A stretch of 64,000 nucleotides of DNA, from contig JAEUVA010000002.1 of NCBI GenBank assembly GCA_016787045.1, positions 210,616 through 274,615 of the forward strand. The letters run 5' to 3'. Every line of letters starts with the position of its first letter. Position 1 is the first letter of the stretch. Below are positions 55,814 through 63,295 of the stretch, piece after piece. The translations under genes and the position numbers were made by a program. The stretch comes from Chitinophagales bacterium (GTDB lineage: Bacteria > Bacteroidota > Bacteroidia > Chitinophagales > LD1). The notes beneath the pieces are model-generated. The model had not been told where the DNA came from, made no database searches, and was given only the letters and a program-made list of their open reading frames with translations.

Positions 55814-56905
55814 ATGAATTTGCTAAAACAACAATGGTGGAAGTGGATATGTGTAGCTATAATGCTGTACGTAACTGCAGGTGGGCTTTTGGTTCCTCTG
55901 GGTCCTGGTATTCCCAATGTTGAACCCCTCGTTTTCAAAGCAGATACCACTTACACTTTTAAGGTATATACCTACAATACCCACTTTACTGATGTAGCCG
56001 CCAATCAAACTCAGGTTTGGTTTAAGAACGATAACAACTATTTCTGCCCTACCGAAGTTAAAGTTATTGACAATACGCTGCTGGAGGTAAAATTTGCTGT
56101 ACCGGCTGCTGCGCAAAGCACCTTTAGGTATGCTAATTTTGATGTGATAGCCAACAATGATATAGATGGTACCTTTGCGCTGCGCGATGCGGTAACGCTC
56201 ATTAAATCAAAGAAGGAAGTTTCGGATACTGCTTTGCAGATGACATACTGCATACCCGAAGTGGAGCACAACAAAACATCCCTACTCGTTTTTCCGTTTC
56301 GCGAAATTTTGCAACAAACCATCCGCAATACTTTTTTTCATGTGCCCATGTGGTTTGCTATGACGGTTATGGTCATCATTTCATTAGCTGCCGGCTTACT
56401 TTTTTTATGGAAAGGCGATTTGAAGTATGATATATATGCATCTCAAGCTGTGCTTATTGCTATTGTTTTTGGTTGGTGCGGCTACTTTACCGGAGTACTG
56501 TGGAGTAAGTACACCTGGTTTATAGGTATTGGTTGGGAAAAAGCGATTCGCAACATGGTGTATCAGGATATTAAACTGGCCGGTGCACTTACTGCTATTG
56601 CCATTTACACGGCTTACTTTTTGGTGCGTAAACTGATAGATGACCCACTTCAGCGGGCAAAAATTTCGGCTATTTACAATATATTTTCGTTAGTGCTTTT
56701 TGGTTTGCTCATCTATGTACTCCCCCGCCTTACCGATTCGGTACACCCGGGTAACGGTGGTAACCCGGCTTTCAGTAAATACGATTTAGACAGCACGCTA
56801 CGGATGTTTTTTTACCCTGCAGCTATTGGCTGGATAATGTTTAGTGTTTGGATCTATTCCATAGCCCTACGCCTCAATTTTTTACAACAAAAATCTAAAG
56901 GATGA
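55814..56905 (+). CDS. Cytochrome c maturation membrane protein, CcsA/CcmC-like
   Basis: From the ATG at 55814 the product is 363 residues. A first helix (WICVAIMLYVTAGGLLVP) is followed by a periplasmic beta-type domain (about 30-165). Five to six further helices follow. FFHVPMWFAMTV, GYFTGVLWSKYTW and DIKLAGALTAIAIYTAYFLVR match CcmC/CcsA heme-handling proteins. LTDSVHPGNGGNPAFSKYD is typical of the Bacteroidota version. It is probably part of heme delivery to apocytochromes c. The extra N-terminal domain is larger than in E. coli CcmC. The ccmD-like gene overlaps its stop by 4 bp (ATGA). Confidence 0.86.
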   Translation: MNLLKQQWWKWICVAIMLYVTAGGLLVPLGPGIPNVEPLVFKADTTYTFKVYTYNTHFTDVAANQTQVWFKNDNNYFCPTEVKVIDNTLLEVKFAVPAAAQSTFRYANFDVIANNDIDGTFALRDAVTLIKSKKEVSDTALQMTYCIPEVEHNKTSLLVFPFREILQQTIRNTFFHVPMWFAMTVMVIISLAAGLLFLWKGDLKYDIYASQAVLIAIVFGWCGYFTGVLWSKYTWFIGIGWEKAIRNMVYQDIKLAGALTAIAIYTAYFLVRKLIDDPLQRAKISAIYNIFSLVLFGLLIYVLPRLTDSVHPGNGGNPAFSKYDLDSTLRMFFYPAAIGWIMFSVWIYSIALRLNFLQQKSKG

Positions 56906-57102
56906 AACACGCTACACTATTATTAATGGCTATGCTCTTTTCAACTGTTTCTACTGCACAAGAGAGCGTAGCGAACAGCTTGTTTAAGAGCGAACTGAAA
57001 AGCTATGTTGTAGTTGGTATATTGCTTATCATCTTCACTATCCTATTTGCGTTTTTGTTTTGGTTAGATAGCCGGTTGAAAAAGTTGGAGGAAAGAAGTT
57101 AA
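56902..57102 (+). CDS. CcmD-family small membrane protein
   Basis: The 66-residue protein has a cleavable-looking signal (MKHATLLLMAMLFSTVSTAQ). A second hydrophobic helix (SYVVVGILLIIFTILFAFLFWL) is followed by a basic tail (DSRLKKLEERS). This size and layout match CcmD-like proteins that help CcmC-type heme exporters. The ATGA overlap with the CcsA/CcmC-like gene supports coupled translation and a shared function. It converges on rnhA 18 bp downstream. Confidence 0.8.
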   Translation: MKHATLLLMAMLFSTVSTAQESVANSLFKSELKSYVVVGILLIIFTILFAFLFWLDSRLKKLEERS

Positions 57103-57120
57103 TTGTTATCCGTAATTCCA

Positions 57121-57582
57121 TTAAGTGTTTTCTTGCTCGTACACCACATCAATCAATAGATTTTTACTATCTGCGGCTGCTGTGGCCAACTGGTCGCAGC
57201 GTTCATTGTAGGGATGGTCGTTGTGTCCTTTTATCCAATGAAACTTGATATTGAATTTTGATTGAATAGCTAAATACTGCCGCCACAAGTCAGCATTTTT
57301 TTTGTCTTTAAAATTCTTTTTCTGCCAGCCCCAAACCCAACGTTTCTCTACCGCCTCTACTACATACTTAGAGTCAGAAAATACATGCACGGTCAGCCCT
57401 TCACGTGTGAGTGCCTCTAACCCCTTGATAACCGCCAATAACTCCATTCGATTGTTGGTTGTTTTTCGGAAACCGCCATTCAATTCTTTTTCATGTTTGC
57501 CATATTTCAAAATAGCACCGTAACCACCCGGCCCGGGATTGCCGCGCGATGAACCATCAGTATAAAGTTCTACAACACTCAT
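57121..57582 (-). CDS. rnhA: Ribonuclease HI
   Basis: From the ATG at 57582 the product is 153 residues. The four-acid active site is visible: D in ELYTDGSSRGNPGPGGYG, E in TNNRMELLAVIKGLEAL, D in VHVFSDSKYVVEAV and D in IKGHNDHPYNERCD. The basic protrusion (KRWVWGWQKKNFKDKKNADLW) is present. It removes RNA from RNA-DNA hybrids. The alternative start at 57594 adds only four residues. Xer recombinase is divergent across 90 bp. Confidence 0.96.
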   Translation of the reverse strand: MSVVELYTDGSSRGNPGPGGYGAILKYGKHEKELNGGFRKTTNNRMELLAVIKGLEALTREGLTVHVFSDSKYVVEAVEKRWVWGWQKKNFKDKKNADLWRQYLAIQSKFNIKFHWIKGHNDHPYNERCDQLATAAADSKNLLIDVVYEQENT

Positions 57583-57672
57583 GCTACAAATCAATAAAAC
57601 AATAGTACACCGCCATAAACAAAGCGTTGATATGTGTACAATGCACAGCCAAGTTTTGTGTTGATTTGAAGT

Positions 57673-58563
57673 GTGAATAATCCATTTGAATCGTTTCTAA
57701 ATTTTCTGAAATACGAAAAACGTTACTCGCCACACACACTTTTGGCGTATAGTAACGACTTGCAGCAATTTGAAGCGTTTTTCAAAACTAACGGAACGGG
57801 TAGCGACATTAAAAATGTATCGCATTTAGACATCCGCAACTGGATGGTCAGCTTGATGACCGATAAAATCTCTGCCCGTAGCATTAACCGAAAAGTTTCT
57901 TCCCTTAAATCGTATTACAAGTTTTTGATGCGCAAAGGTGAAACATTAAAAAATCCGTTTACTAAAATTCAAAAACCCAAAGTAGCAAAGCGCTTACCCT
58001 CATTTGTGGAGCGAAAAGGAATGGAGGAACTACTTACCAATGTACAGTTTAGTGAAGGATACTGTGGTATTCTTGAAAAAATAATTATTGAACTGTTGTA
58101 CGGCACAGGTATGCGCAGAAGTGAGTTGCTGAACCTGAAAGAAGCCGATGTAGACAGCTATCAGCAACAACTTAAAGTACTGGGAAAGGGCAATAAAGAG
58201 CGCCTTATTCCTCTGCACGGAAATTTATTGCAGAGCATACAGCAATATCGCAAAGACAAGAAGTATTATTTAGAATCCTATGACACTAATTACTTGCTGT
58301 GCGATGAGAAAGGCAAAAAGTTGAGTGCTGTCAAAGTTTACCACACAGTAAAAAAGTATCTGGCACAAGTAAGTACCATAGAAAAGAAAAGTCCGCATGT
58401 GCTTCGCCACACATTTGCCACTCACTTGATGAACAATGGTGCAGATATTAATGCCGTAAAAGAGCTATTGGGGCACAGTTCATTAGCGGCAACTCAAGTT
58501 TATACACACAACACTATTGATAAGCTAAAAGACATTTACAAGAAGGCACACCCTAAGGCGTAA
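57673..58563 (+). CDS. Tyrosine recombinase, XerC/XerD type
   Basis: The 296-residue recombinase starts at GTG (57673). The core-binding SAM-like domain (residues 1-95) is followed by the catalytic domain with all active residues. These are Arg in YGTGMRRSELLNL, Lys in VLGKGNKERLIPL, His and Arg in SPHVLRHTFATHLMNNG, His in LLGHSSLAATQ and Tyr in TQVYTHNT. Length and the RHTFATHLMN motif are those of the chromosome-dimer-resolving XerC/D proteins acting at dif with FtsK. No attachment site, phage gene or excisionase is near. XerC and XerD cannot be separated by eye. Confidence 0.9.
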   Translation: MNNPFESFLNFLKYEKRYSPHTLLAYSNDLQQFEAFFKTNGTGSDIKNVSHLDIRNWMVSLMTDKISARSINRKVSSLKSYYKFLMRKGETLKNPFTKIQKPKVAKRLPSFVERKGMEELLTNVQFSEGYCGILEKIIIELLYGTGMRRSELLNLKEADVDSYQQQLKVLGKGNKERLIPLHGNLLQSIQQYRKDKKYYLESYDTNYLLCDEKGKKLSAVKVYHTVKKYLAQVSTIEKKSPHVLRHTFATHLMNNGADINAVKELLGHSSLAATQVYTHNTIDKLKDIYKKAHPKA

Positions 58564-58571
58564 AAACTATC

Positions 58572-61500
58572 CTACTTCTTTATATCGGCATCACCGGGCA
58601 AACTATTTTCTCTTTGTTTATCTGTTGAGTAAGCCGGCATAGGCGTTTTGCTGGTACGTTCTTCTTCTATGCGAGCTTTCTCCTCTTCCACCTTTCTACG
58701 CTTCATCTCTGCTTCCTCTACATCTAAGCGTATTCGTCCGGGTGTGAGCTTTACTTTATTGAGCATTTCTTCGCGCTCAGCTTGGGTATAATCTTTCTTT
58801 ATTTCAAGTAAATCGCGGTTAGTTTTTGCAATAGCAATCCAATCAATCTCTACAGGGTAGTTATTCCCTCCAACCACTTTTACTTTAAAGCCGTTGGCGG
58901 TTTTACCGGTAATGGTTAACTGAGCAGTGCTATTTAGCGTACTGATAGTAACCACGGGTATTGTAGCGCATCGCTGAGTAAATGATGCAGGATAACTGAT
59001 TTCTGTTTCTACAGAAGTAAGCGTAGCAGAGCCAAATTCTGTAGTGTTAACCAAAATCTGCTCCGCATTTTTTTGTTTTTGGCTCAGCTCTTTTACTGCG
59101 TTTAAAACCACATACTCCAACGGACCAGAGTTGTATGCTAAATATTGTTCTTTGTTTTCGCTGATTTTCTCAAAGGGTACTTTGGGATCAACATACTCCA
59201 TGGTGCTGATAGTATATGGGGCTACCTTTTGCATGTCTTGCGCTAATATTCCTACGCCATATTCGTTAGAGGGAGTTTTGGCCTTGCCATTGTACTTCCA
59301 ATAAACAGGATTTATCTTCTCTAACACTTCTAATCCGTCTTTAAATGGATGAATGTCTTCTTTTAACCGCTCATCGGATGCTATCGTCCATGCATTGCTG
59401 GTGGGTTTGGCGGCTAAGTTAAAGGCCAGTTGCAAATCGTATGCAGAGGCCGCGGCAAGGTTGATAGACAAGCCCACTGAATTTGCACCATTATTAAAAT
59501 CAGTAGTATTTGAATAATCATGTATATACTCAACACTACCGGTTTGTATTTCTGTACCATCTGCTGTACCGTTTCTAAATACTGCAATACGTGTGGTGGC
59601 AGTAGAGGGGTCGTAGCAATGCAGCCTGGTGGCAGTAGGGGCGGCTATGCCAATACCCAAGCGGCCATCACCGCGTAAGCGCATCAACTCAGTTGTACCT
59701 CCATACCAGCGATGGTTGTAAGTAGATAGTGCATCGGGAACAGAACTCCACAAAGTACTTCCTGCAATGCCCATGGCATAGTCCACCTCTGTAGCGGATA
59801 CTTGAGGATAAAATACAATTTTAGTTCCGGCACTTCTTGTGGTTAAAGTAGGTGCCGCTACTCCGGCTGTACTGTAAGTAAGCATATTTGATGTCGCACT
59901 GTTCATGTATATCTGCGCGGCAGTGCCTCCAATCTCAAGTGCTTGAGTAGGATCAATGGTGTTTATCCCTACGTCTCCAGCTCGCTCAAAGGTCATAATG
60001 TTTGATGGTGCTGTGCAACTTCCTTCCAAAAACAACTTATTTAATGCCCCATCGTGACGGAACTCTATACCGCAATAGTTAGCGGTGCCGGTATAACCCA
60101 AAATGTTTTCGTCAAAAGTAATACGACCACTCTCTGCTTCATTAAGCGACTGAGCTCCTAAGCGAATACGTCTGCCCTGAGCACTAGATGTAGCATTACC
60201 CACCACCAACTGATCGGCTGGAGTAACAAGCCCTATGCCCACTGAGCCATCTATAGCTACAGTAACTTTTTCGGAGTTGTTTGTTCTAATACGCAAAGGC
60301 ATAGCATCTGTAGTACCCAAAAAGTTGGCAGCGGTAGTACCGGTGTTGCCGGTGGTGCTCCAAAAATTGCCGGTGGCATTATCGGCCGAAGATTTTACCA
60401 CCCAACGGGCAATAGAAGAGTTATAGATTAGTGTAACTGAGTTGTAGATGCCGTTTAGCAAATAGTCAGAACCAGAGGGGGAATAGATACGATTGGCTGC
60501 TAAGCTGGCTGCGCTGTTGTATATAAGTGTCATTGGCTGCGCAGTGGTGTTGATGAAGGTAATCATCTTACCATTGACCCCACCGGCAATGCCGGTAATA
60601 CTGAATGCAGCTGTGGGTCCGGTGATAGCGATGTGTGAGGTACCACCTATAGCTACGTTGTTGTTTACACCATTTGCAAAAACCGGTGAAAGTCCCTCGC
60701 GGAGGGCAAAGTCGCCATTCACGTCTAGTGTAGTATTGGGTGCCTGATTGACCATAATACCAACCTGATTATCGCCTGCTACGCTAAAGATGTTGGTGCT
60801 GGTACTGCCGTAGTAAACATTCCACACAGAACTGGCATCTGTTGCTGCATTTAGAATGGCGCTATTAGTCCAGTACTTTGCCGCTGTGTTGGTATTCATA
60901 AATGAAAGACGTGCATAGTCGTTGCCGTTTTCACGGAGTAAGAGTTGTGGAGTAGGTACAGTGCTATTGGCATAAATCTCGGTGGTTGCCGCAGGGGCTA
61001 CAGTGCCTATGCCTACGTATCCGGTGGTTTGTTTCAGTCGCATCCGCTCTATGTTGTTGGTTCCCCATACCACGTCATTGGCATCGGTAGTGCCCATCCA
61101 GTTTTCGGTAGCTGCAATAGCGGTAGTGCCGTATATGGCAGGGGTGCCCGGTGTGGTAATGCCTGTATTGCCGGTTAGGTTCCAGTCGGTAGGGTCGCTG
61201 CTCAATGGGCTGGCTTTGAGTACCCAACGGGCTAAAGTAGAATTGTATATAAGTGTAACTGAGTTGTATTGACCCGTGAGTGTGTAATTAGCAGATGAAG
61301 GATTGAAAAAACCATTGGCTAAAGTTGCAGCTGAGTTGTGGAGCAAAGTCATATCCTGCGCAGTGGTGTTGATAAGGGTGATAACTTTTCCATTTACCCC
61401 ACCGGTTAATCCTGCAATGCTAAATGCAGCAGTGGGACCGGTGATTCTCACATGCGATGTAGCTCCGGGGGCAATGGTGGCATTTGCTCCATTTGCTAAT

Positions 61501-62162
61501 GCAAGAGCAGTACCCTCGCGCAGGGCTAGGTCTCCATTAATGTCTACATAGGTGGCAGGCACCGTAGCGTTAACCCCCACTAGTCCGGTGCTAATTATCC
61601 TCATCCGCTCTGTAGTATTGGTAATAAATCCTAAAGCTCCATCAGAGCCGGCTCCACCTCTAAAGAAACGAATACCATCACTTACAGCCCCTGCGGCACC
61701 GTATGCCTGACCTAACTGCATGGTCATATCACCTGTATTGTTGGTAGTAGCTCCGCGTGTGGCAATGAGTTGGAAAGCCGGGTCGCCAATAGCATTTGCT
61801 ATGGAGGAAACTCTGGCATTAGCTGTGGTAGAACTGGTGCGAACCATGAGGGGAGCTGTAGGAACTGCCGTACCGATTCCCACATAACCGGTAGATTGCA
61901 TTATGCGCAGCCGCTCAATATTGTCTGTACCCATTACAAAATCTCTGGCATCGGTAGTGCCTATCCAGTTTTCAGTAGCGTTTAGTGGTGTGGTGCCATA
62001 AGTACCTGGCACTGCGGGGTTGGTAATAGAAGTATTTCCTTTTAGCCGCCAGTACAGACCAATACCTGTATTTTGTGTTTCGGCTTGTGCTAATAACAAA
62101 TGATGGCAAGTAAAGACCACAAATAGCAGTAGCGCAGTACGAGTAAAGTAAATCTGTAGCAT
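58572..62162 (-). CDS. Secreted tail-fibre-like protein with C-terminal S74 intramolecular chaperone
   Basis: The 1196-residue protein has a signal peptide (ALLLFVVFTCHHLLLAQA). Repeats follow. Module A contains ATENWxGTTDAxD ... NIERxR ... TGYVGIGT (residues about 35-100 and 330-395, with a weaker third near 600-650). Module B contains GDxALREG ... GPTAAFSI ... YNSVTLIYNS (about 210-325 and 480-595). Residues from about 925 form the endosialidase chaperone (S74) domain: S929-D-E-R-L-K934 has the Ser/Lys dyad that self-cleaves in phage endosialidases, and YGVGILAQDMQKVAP follows. After it come a beta domain and a charged coiled coil (AEREEMLNKVKL, RRKVEEEKARIEEERT). No T9SS sorting domain is seen. 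The role is unknown. Confidence 0.85.
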   Translation of the reverse strand: MLQIYFTRTALLLFVVFTCHHLLLAQAETQNTGIGLYWRLKGNTSITNPAVPGTYGTTPLNATENWIGTTDARDFVMGTDNIERLRIMQSTGYVGIGTAVPTAPLMVRTSSTTANARVSSIANAIGDPAFQLIATRGATTNNTGDMTMQLGQAYGAAGAVSDGIRFFRGGAGSDGALGFITNTTERMRIISTGLVGVNATVPATYVDINGDLALREGTALALANGANATIAPGATSHVRITGPTAAFSIAGLTGGVNGKVITLINTTAQDMTLLHNSAATLANGFFNPSSANYTLTGQYNSVTLIYNSTLARWVLKASPLSSDPTDWNLTGNTGITTPGTPAIYGTTAIAATENWMGTTDANDVVWGTNNIERMRLKQTTGYVGIGTVAPAATTEIYANSTVPTPQLLLRENGNDYARLSFMNTNTAAKYWTNSAILNAATDASSVWNVYYGSTSTNIFSVAGDNQVGIMVNQAPNTTLDVNGDFALREGLSPVFANGVNNNVAIGGTSHIAITGPTAAFSITGIAGGVNGKMITFINTTAQPMTLIYNSAASLAANRIYSPSGSDYLLNGIYNSVTLIYNSSIARWVVKSSADNATGNFWSTTGNTGTTAANFLGTTDAMPLRIRTNNSEKVTVAIDGSVGIGLVTPADQLVVGNATSSAQGRRIRLGAQSLNEAESGRITFDENILGYTGTANYCGIEFRHDGALNKLFLEGSCTAPSNIMTFERAGDVGINTIDPTQALEIGGTAAQIYMNSATSNMLTYSTAGVAAPTLTTRSAGTKIVFYPQVSATEVDYAMGIAGSTLWSSVPDALSTYNHRWYGGTTELMRLRGDGRLGIGIAAPTATRLHCYDPSTATTRIAVFRNGTADGTEIQTGSVEYIHDYSNTTDFNNGANSVGLSINLAAASAYDLQLAFNLAAKPTSNAWTIASDERLKEDIHPFKDGLEVLEKINPVYWKYNGKAKTPSNEYGVGILAQDMQKVAPYTISTMEYVDPKVPFEKISENKEQYLAYNSGPLEYVVLNAVKELSQKQKNAEQILVNTTEFGSATLTSVETEISYPASFTQRCATIPVVTISTLNSTAQLTITGKTANGFKVKVVGGNNYPVEIDWIAIAKTNRDLLEIKKDYTQAEREEMLNKVKLTPGRIRLDVEEAEMKRRKVEEEKARIEEERTSKTPMPAYSTDKQRENSLPGDADIKK

Positions 62163-62256
62163 GGATAATGTTTTTCCTTTATGAAAATGGGAACAAGTAT
62201 AAGTAATTGTGGAATGATTTATCCGTAAAAAATAGGGATATGGTGCGCGCTTGGGG

Positions 62257-62385
62257 CTAAATCCAAATACCGTTGCTCAACCGGTGCTTAACTCGGCCTT
62301 TGCAGTCGCGCTTTACAGTGCAGCTTTGAGCAGCAAGTAAGAAGATAAAAGCACTCACAAAAACAGTACATAGAGCCCGTTTCAT
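62257..62385 (-). CDS. Very small predicted lipoprotein
   Basis: The 42-residue frame reads MKRALCTVFVSAFIFLLAAQSC and then TVKRDCKGRVKHRLSNGIWI. A basic n-region, a hydrophobic core and a lipobox (AAQSC) precede a basic mature part with a second cysteine. The frame stays open to 62523, but the upstream part crosses a hairpin repeat and would hide the signal sequence. Tiny lipoproteins of this type occur in Bacteroidota. No function is known. Its reality rests on the well-formed lipobox alone. Confidence 0.5.
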   Translation of the reverse strand: MKRALCTVFVSAFIFLLAAQSCTVKRDCKGRVKHRLSNGIWI

Positions 62386-62429
62386 ATACCTTGTACGCAT
62401 TTTAAACAATTGTATTGTGTTTACCCGTT

Positions 62430-62466
62430 CTTCCAAGTCTTCCGCCACAGGCGGACGACTTGGAAG
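62430..62466. repeat. 17-bp inverted repeat (hairpin)
   Basis: CTTCCAAGTCTTCCGCC (62430-62446) and GGCGGACGACTTGGAAG (62450-62466) are inverted copies at 16 of 17 positions with a 3-nt loop. There is no T-run, so it is more like a mobile or dispersed hairpin than a terminator. Confidence 0.8.
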
Positions 62467-62651
62467 TTTCAAATAATGGAATGGCTCTGACTTTCCGGTT
62501 CCATCTATTTCCCATTTTTTCAAAGTTCACTTGGCTAAGCTATGGTATATTTTTGAACCTACTGTGCCTTAATCTTTTTAGAAATGATTGCTTAGTTGGG
62601 TTTATTGGTTGTATGGAATGGTTTGCTGATGGTTAGATATAGTGGCATGAT

Positions 62652-62792
62652 TTGACAATATGGCATCTTGAGTATGCTCTTGGGTTGCTTGAGTTGACAA
62701 TATGGCATCTTGAGTGTGCTCTTAGGTTTCTTGAGTATGCTCTTTGGTGTCTTGAGTATGCTCTTGGGTTTCTTGAGTGGGTAATATGGCCG
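62652..62792 (+). repeat. 21-bp tandem repeat array (about 6 units plus a partial one)
   Basis: CTTGAG recurs at exactly 21-bp spacing at 62667, 62688, 62709, 62730, 62751 and 62772. The following 15 bases are of two kinds, TATGCTCTTGGGTTT-like and TTGACAATATGGCAT-like. Related units appear inverted at 44801-44864. Confidence 0.85.
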
Positions 62793-63028
62793 CTTTAGGG
62801 AGTCGGTTTAACAAAATGGTGTTGCAAAAGTATGGGCAGTTGGATGGTATGGTCTCTGCGTTGTTTACAAAGTGAACAAAGGAACCTCATTTGCCCTTGG
62901 GGGTACCTTCTTTTGAAGGAGAAGGGTTTTTAACAGGGATTTGAATAGAAGTTAAATCACCAAAACCATCTGCTTAACCAAGACTCCTCTTAGTTACCAA
63001 ACAAAAATACCTCGCGTGTCCCCCACCA

Positions 63029-63065
63029 TTTCCTACTGGTGGGTGGGACACCCACCAGTAGGAAA
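63029..63065. repeat. 17-bp perfect inverted repeat (hairpin)
   Basis: TTTCCTACTGGTGGGTG (63029-63045) and CACCCACCAGTAGGAAA (63049-63065) are exact inverted copies with a 3-nt loop. An alternative pairing joins TGTCCC and CCACCA just upstream (from 63018) with TGGTGGGTGGGACA (63037-63050), so two exclusive folds exist. Confidence 0.85.
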
Positions 63066-63122
63066 ATAGTTTAGTGTAGTCAGGTATCCATACAACCGGA
63101 CAAGCCGACTGGCTAACCTTCA

Positions 63123-63187
63123 GCGGCATAAAAGAGATGATGCATACCTGTTTATTTCTTAAATAGGCATCATCACATTTATGCCGC
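63123..63187. repeat. 65-nt long hairpin
   Basis: The 21-nt arms 63123-63143 and 63167-63187 (outer GCGGCATAAA / TTTATGCCGC) pair at 19 of 21 positions. Inside, CCTGTTTA and TAAATAGG pair over 8 bp (one G-U). It lies about 109 bp upstream of the metallophosphoesterase start. Confidence 0.85.
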
Positions 63188-63295
63188 GCTTACGCACCCC
63201 ACCCCTCCTGCCTACAGTGGGTAATGTAACTTTCTGCAAACAAGCTATATTTATATAAAAATTATCCTTTACATACCTATACCCACCAAAACCAA

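Larger units (their letters stand above)
62163..63295. other. 1.1-kb mostly non-coding island with hairpins and a tandem repeat
   Basis: The region holds one probable small lipoprotein gene (62257-62385). It also has three long inverted repeats (62430-62466, 63029-63065, 63123-63187) and a 21-bp tandem array (62652-62792). In 62793-63028 I see no convincing gene or signal. The density of hairpins is far above that of other gaps in the window. Confidence 0.75.

Noticed and set aside
57673..58563. Xer recombinase as a mobile-element integrase
   Set aside because: It has standard XerC/D length and motifs, with no attachment repeats, tRNA target or phage/ICE genes nearby.
58572..62162. S74 tail-fibre protein as evidence of a prophage
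   Set aside because: It has a signal peptide, and no capsid, terminase, tail or lysis genes are within reach, so it is treated as a cellular secreted protein.
62652..62792. CRISPR array
   Set aside because: The repeats are directly adjacent with no unique spacers, and no cas genes are present.
62643..62798. Seven-residue repeat peptide readable through the 21-bp array (LEYALGF-type units)
   Set aside because: A 21-bp period automatically gives heptapeptide repeats. There is no ATG, only an internal TTG, no ribosome site, and the relative at 44.8 kb has a 20-bp step that breaks the frame.
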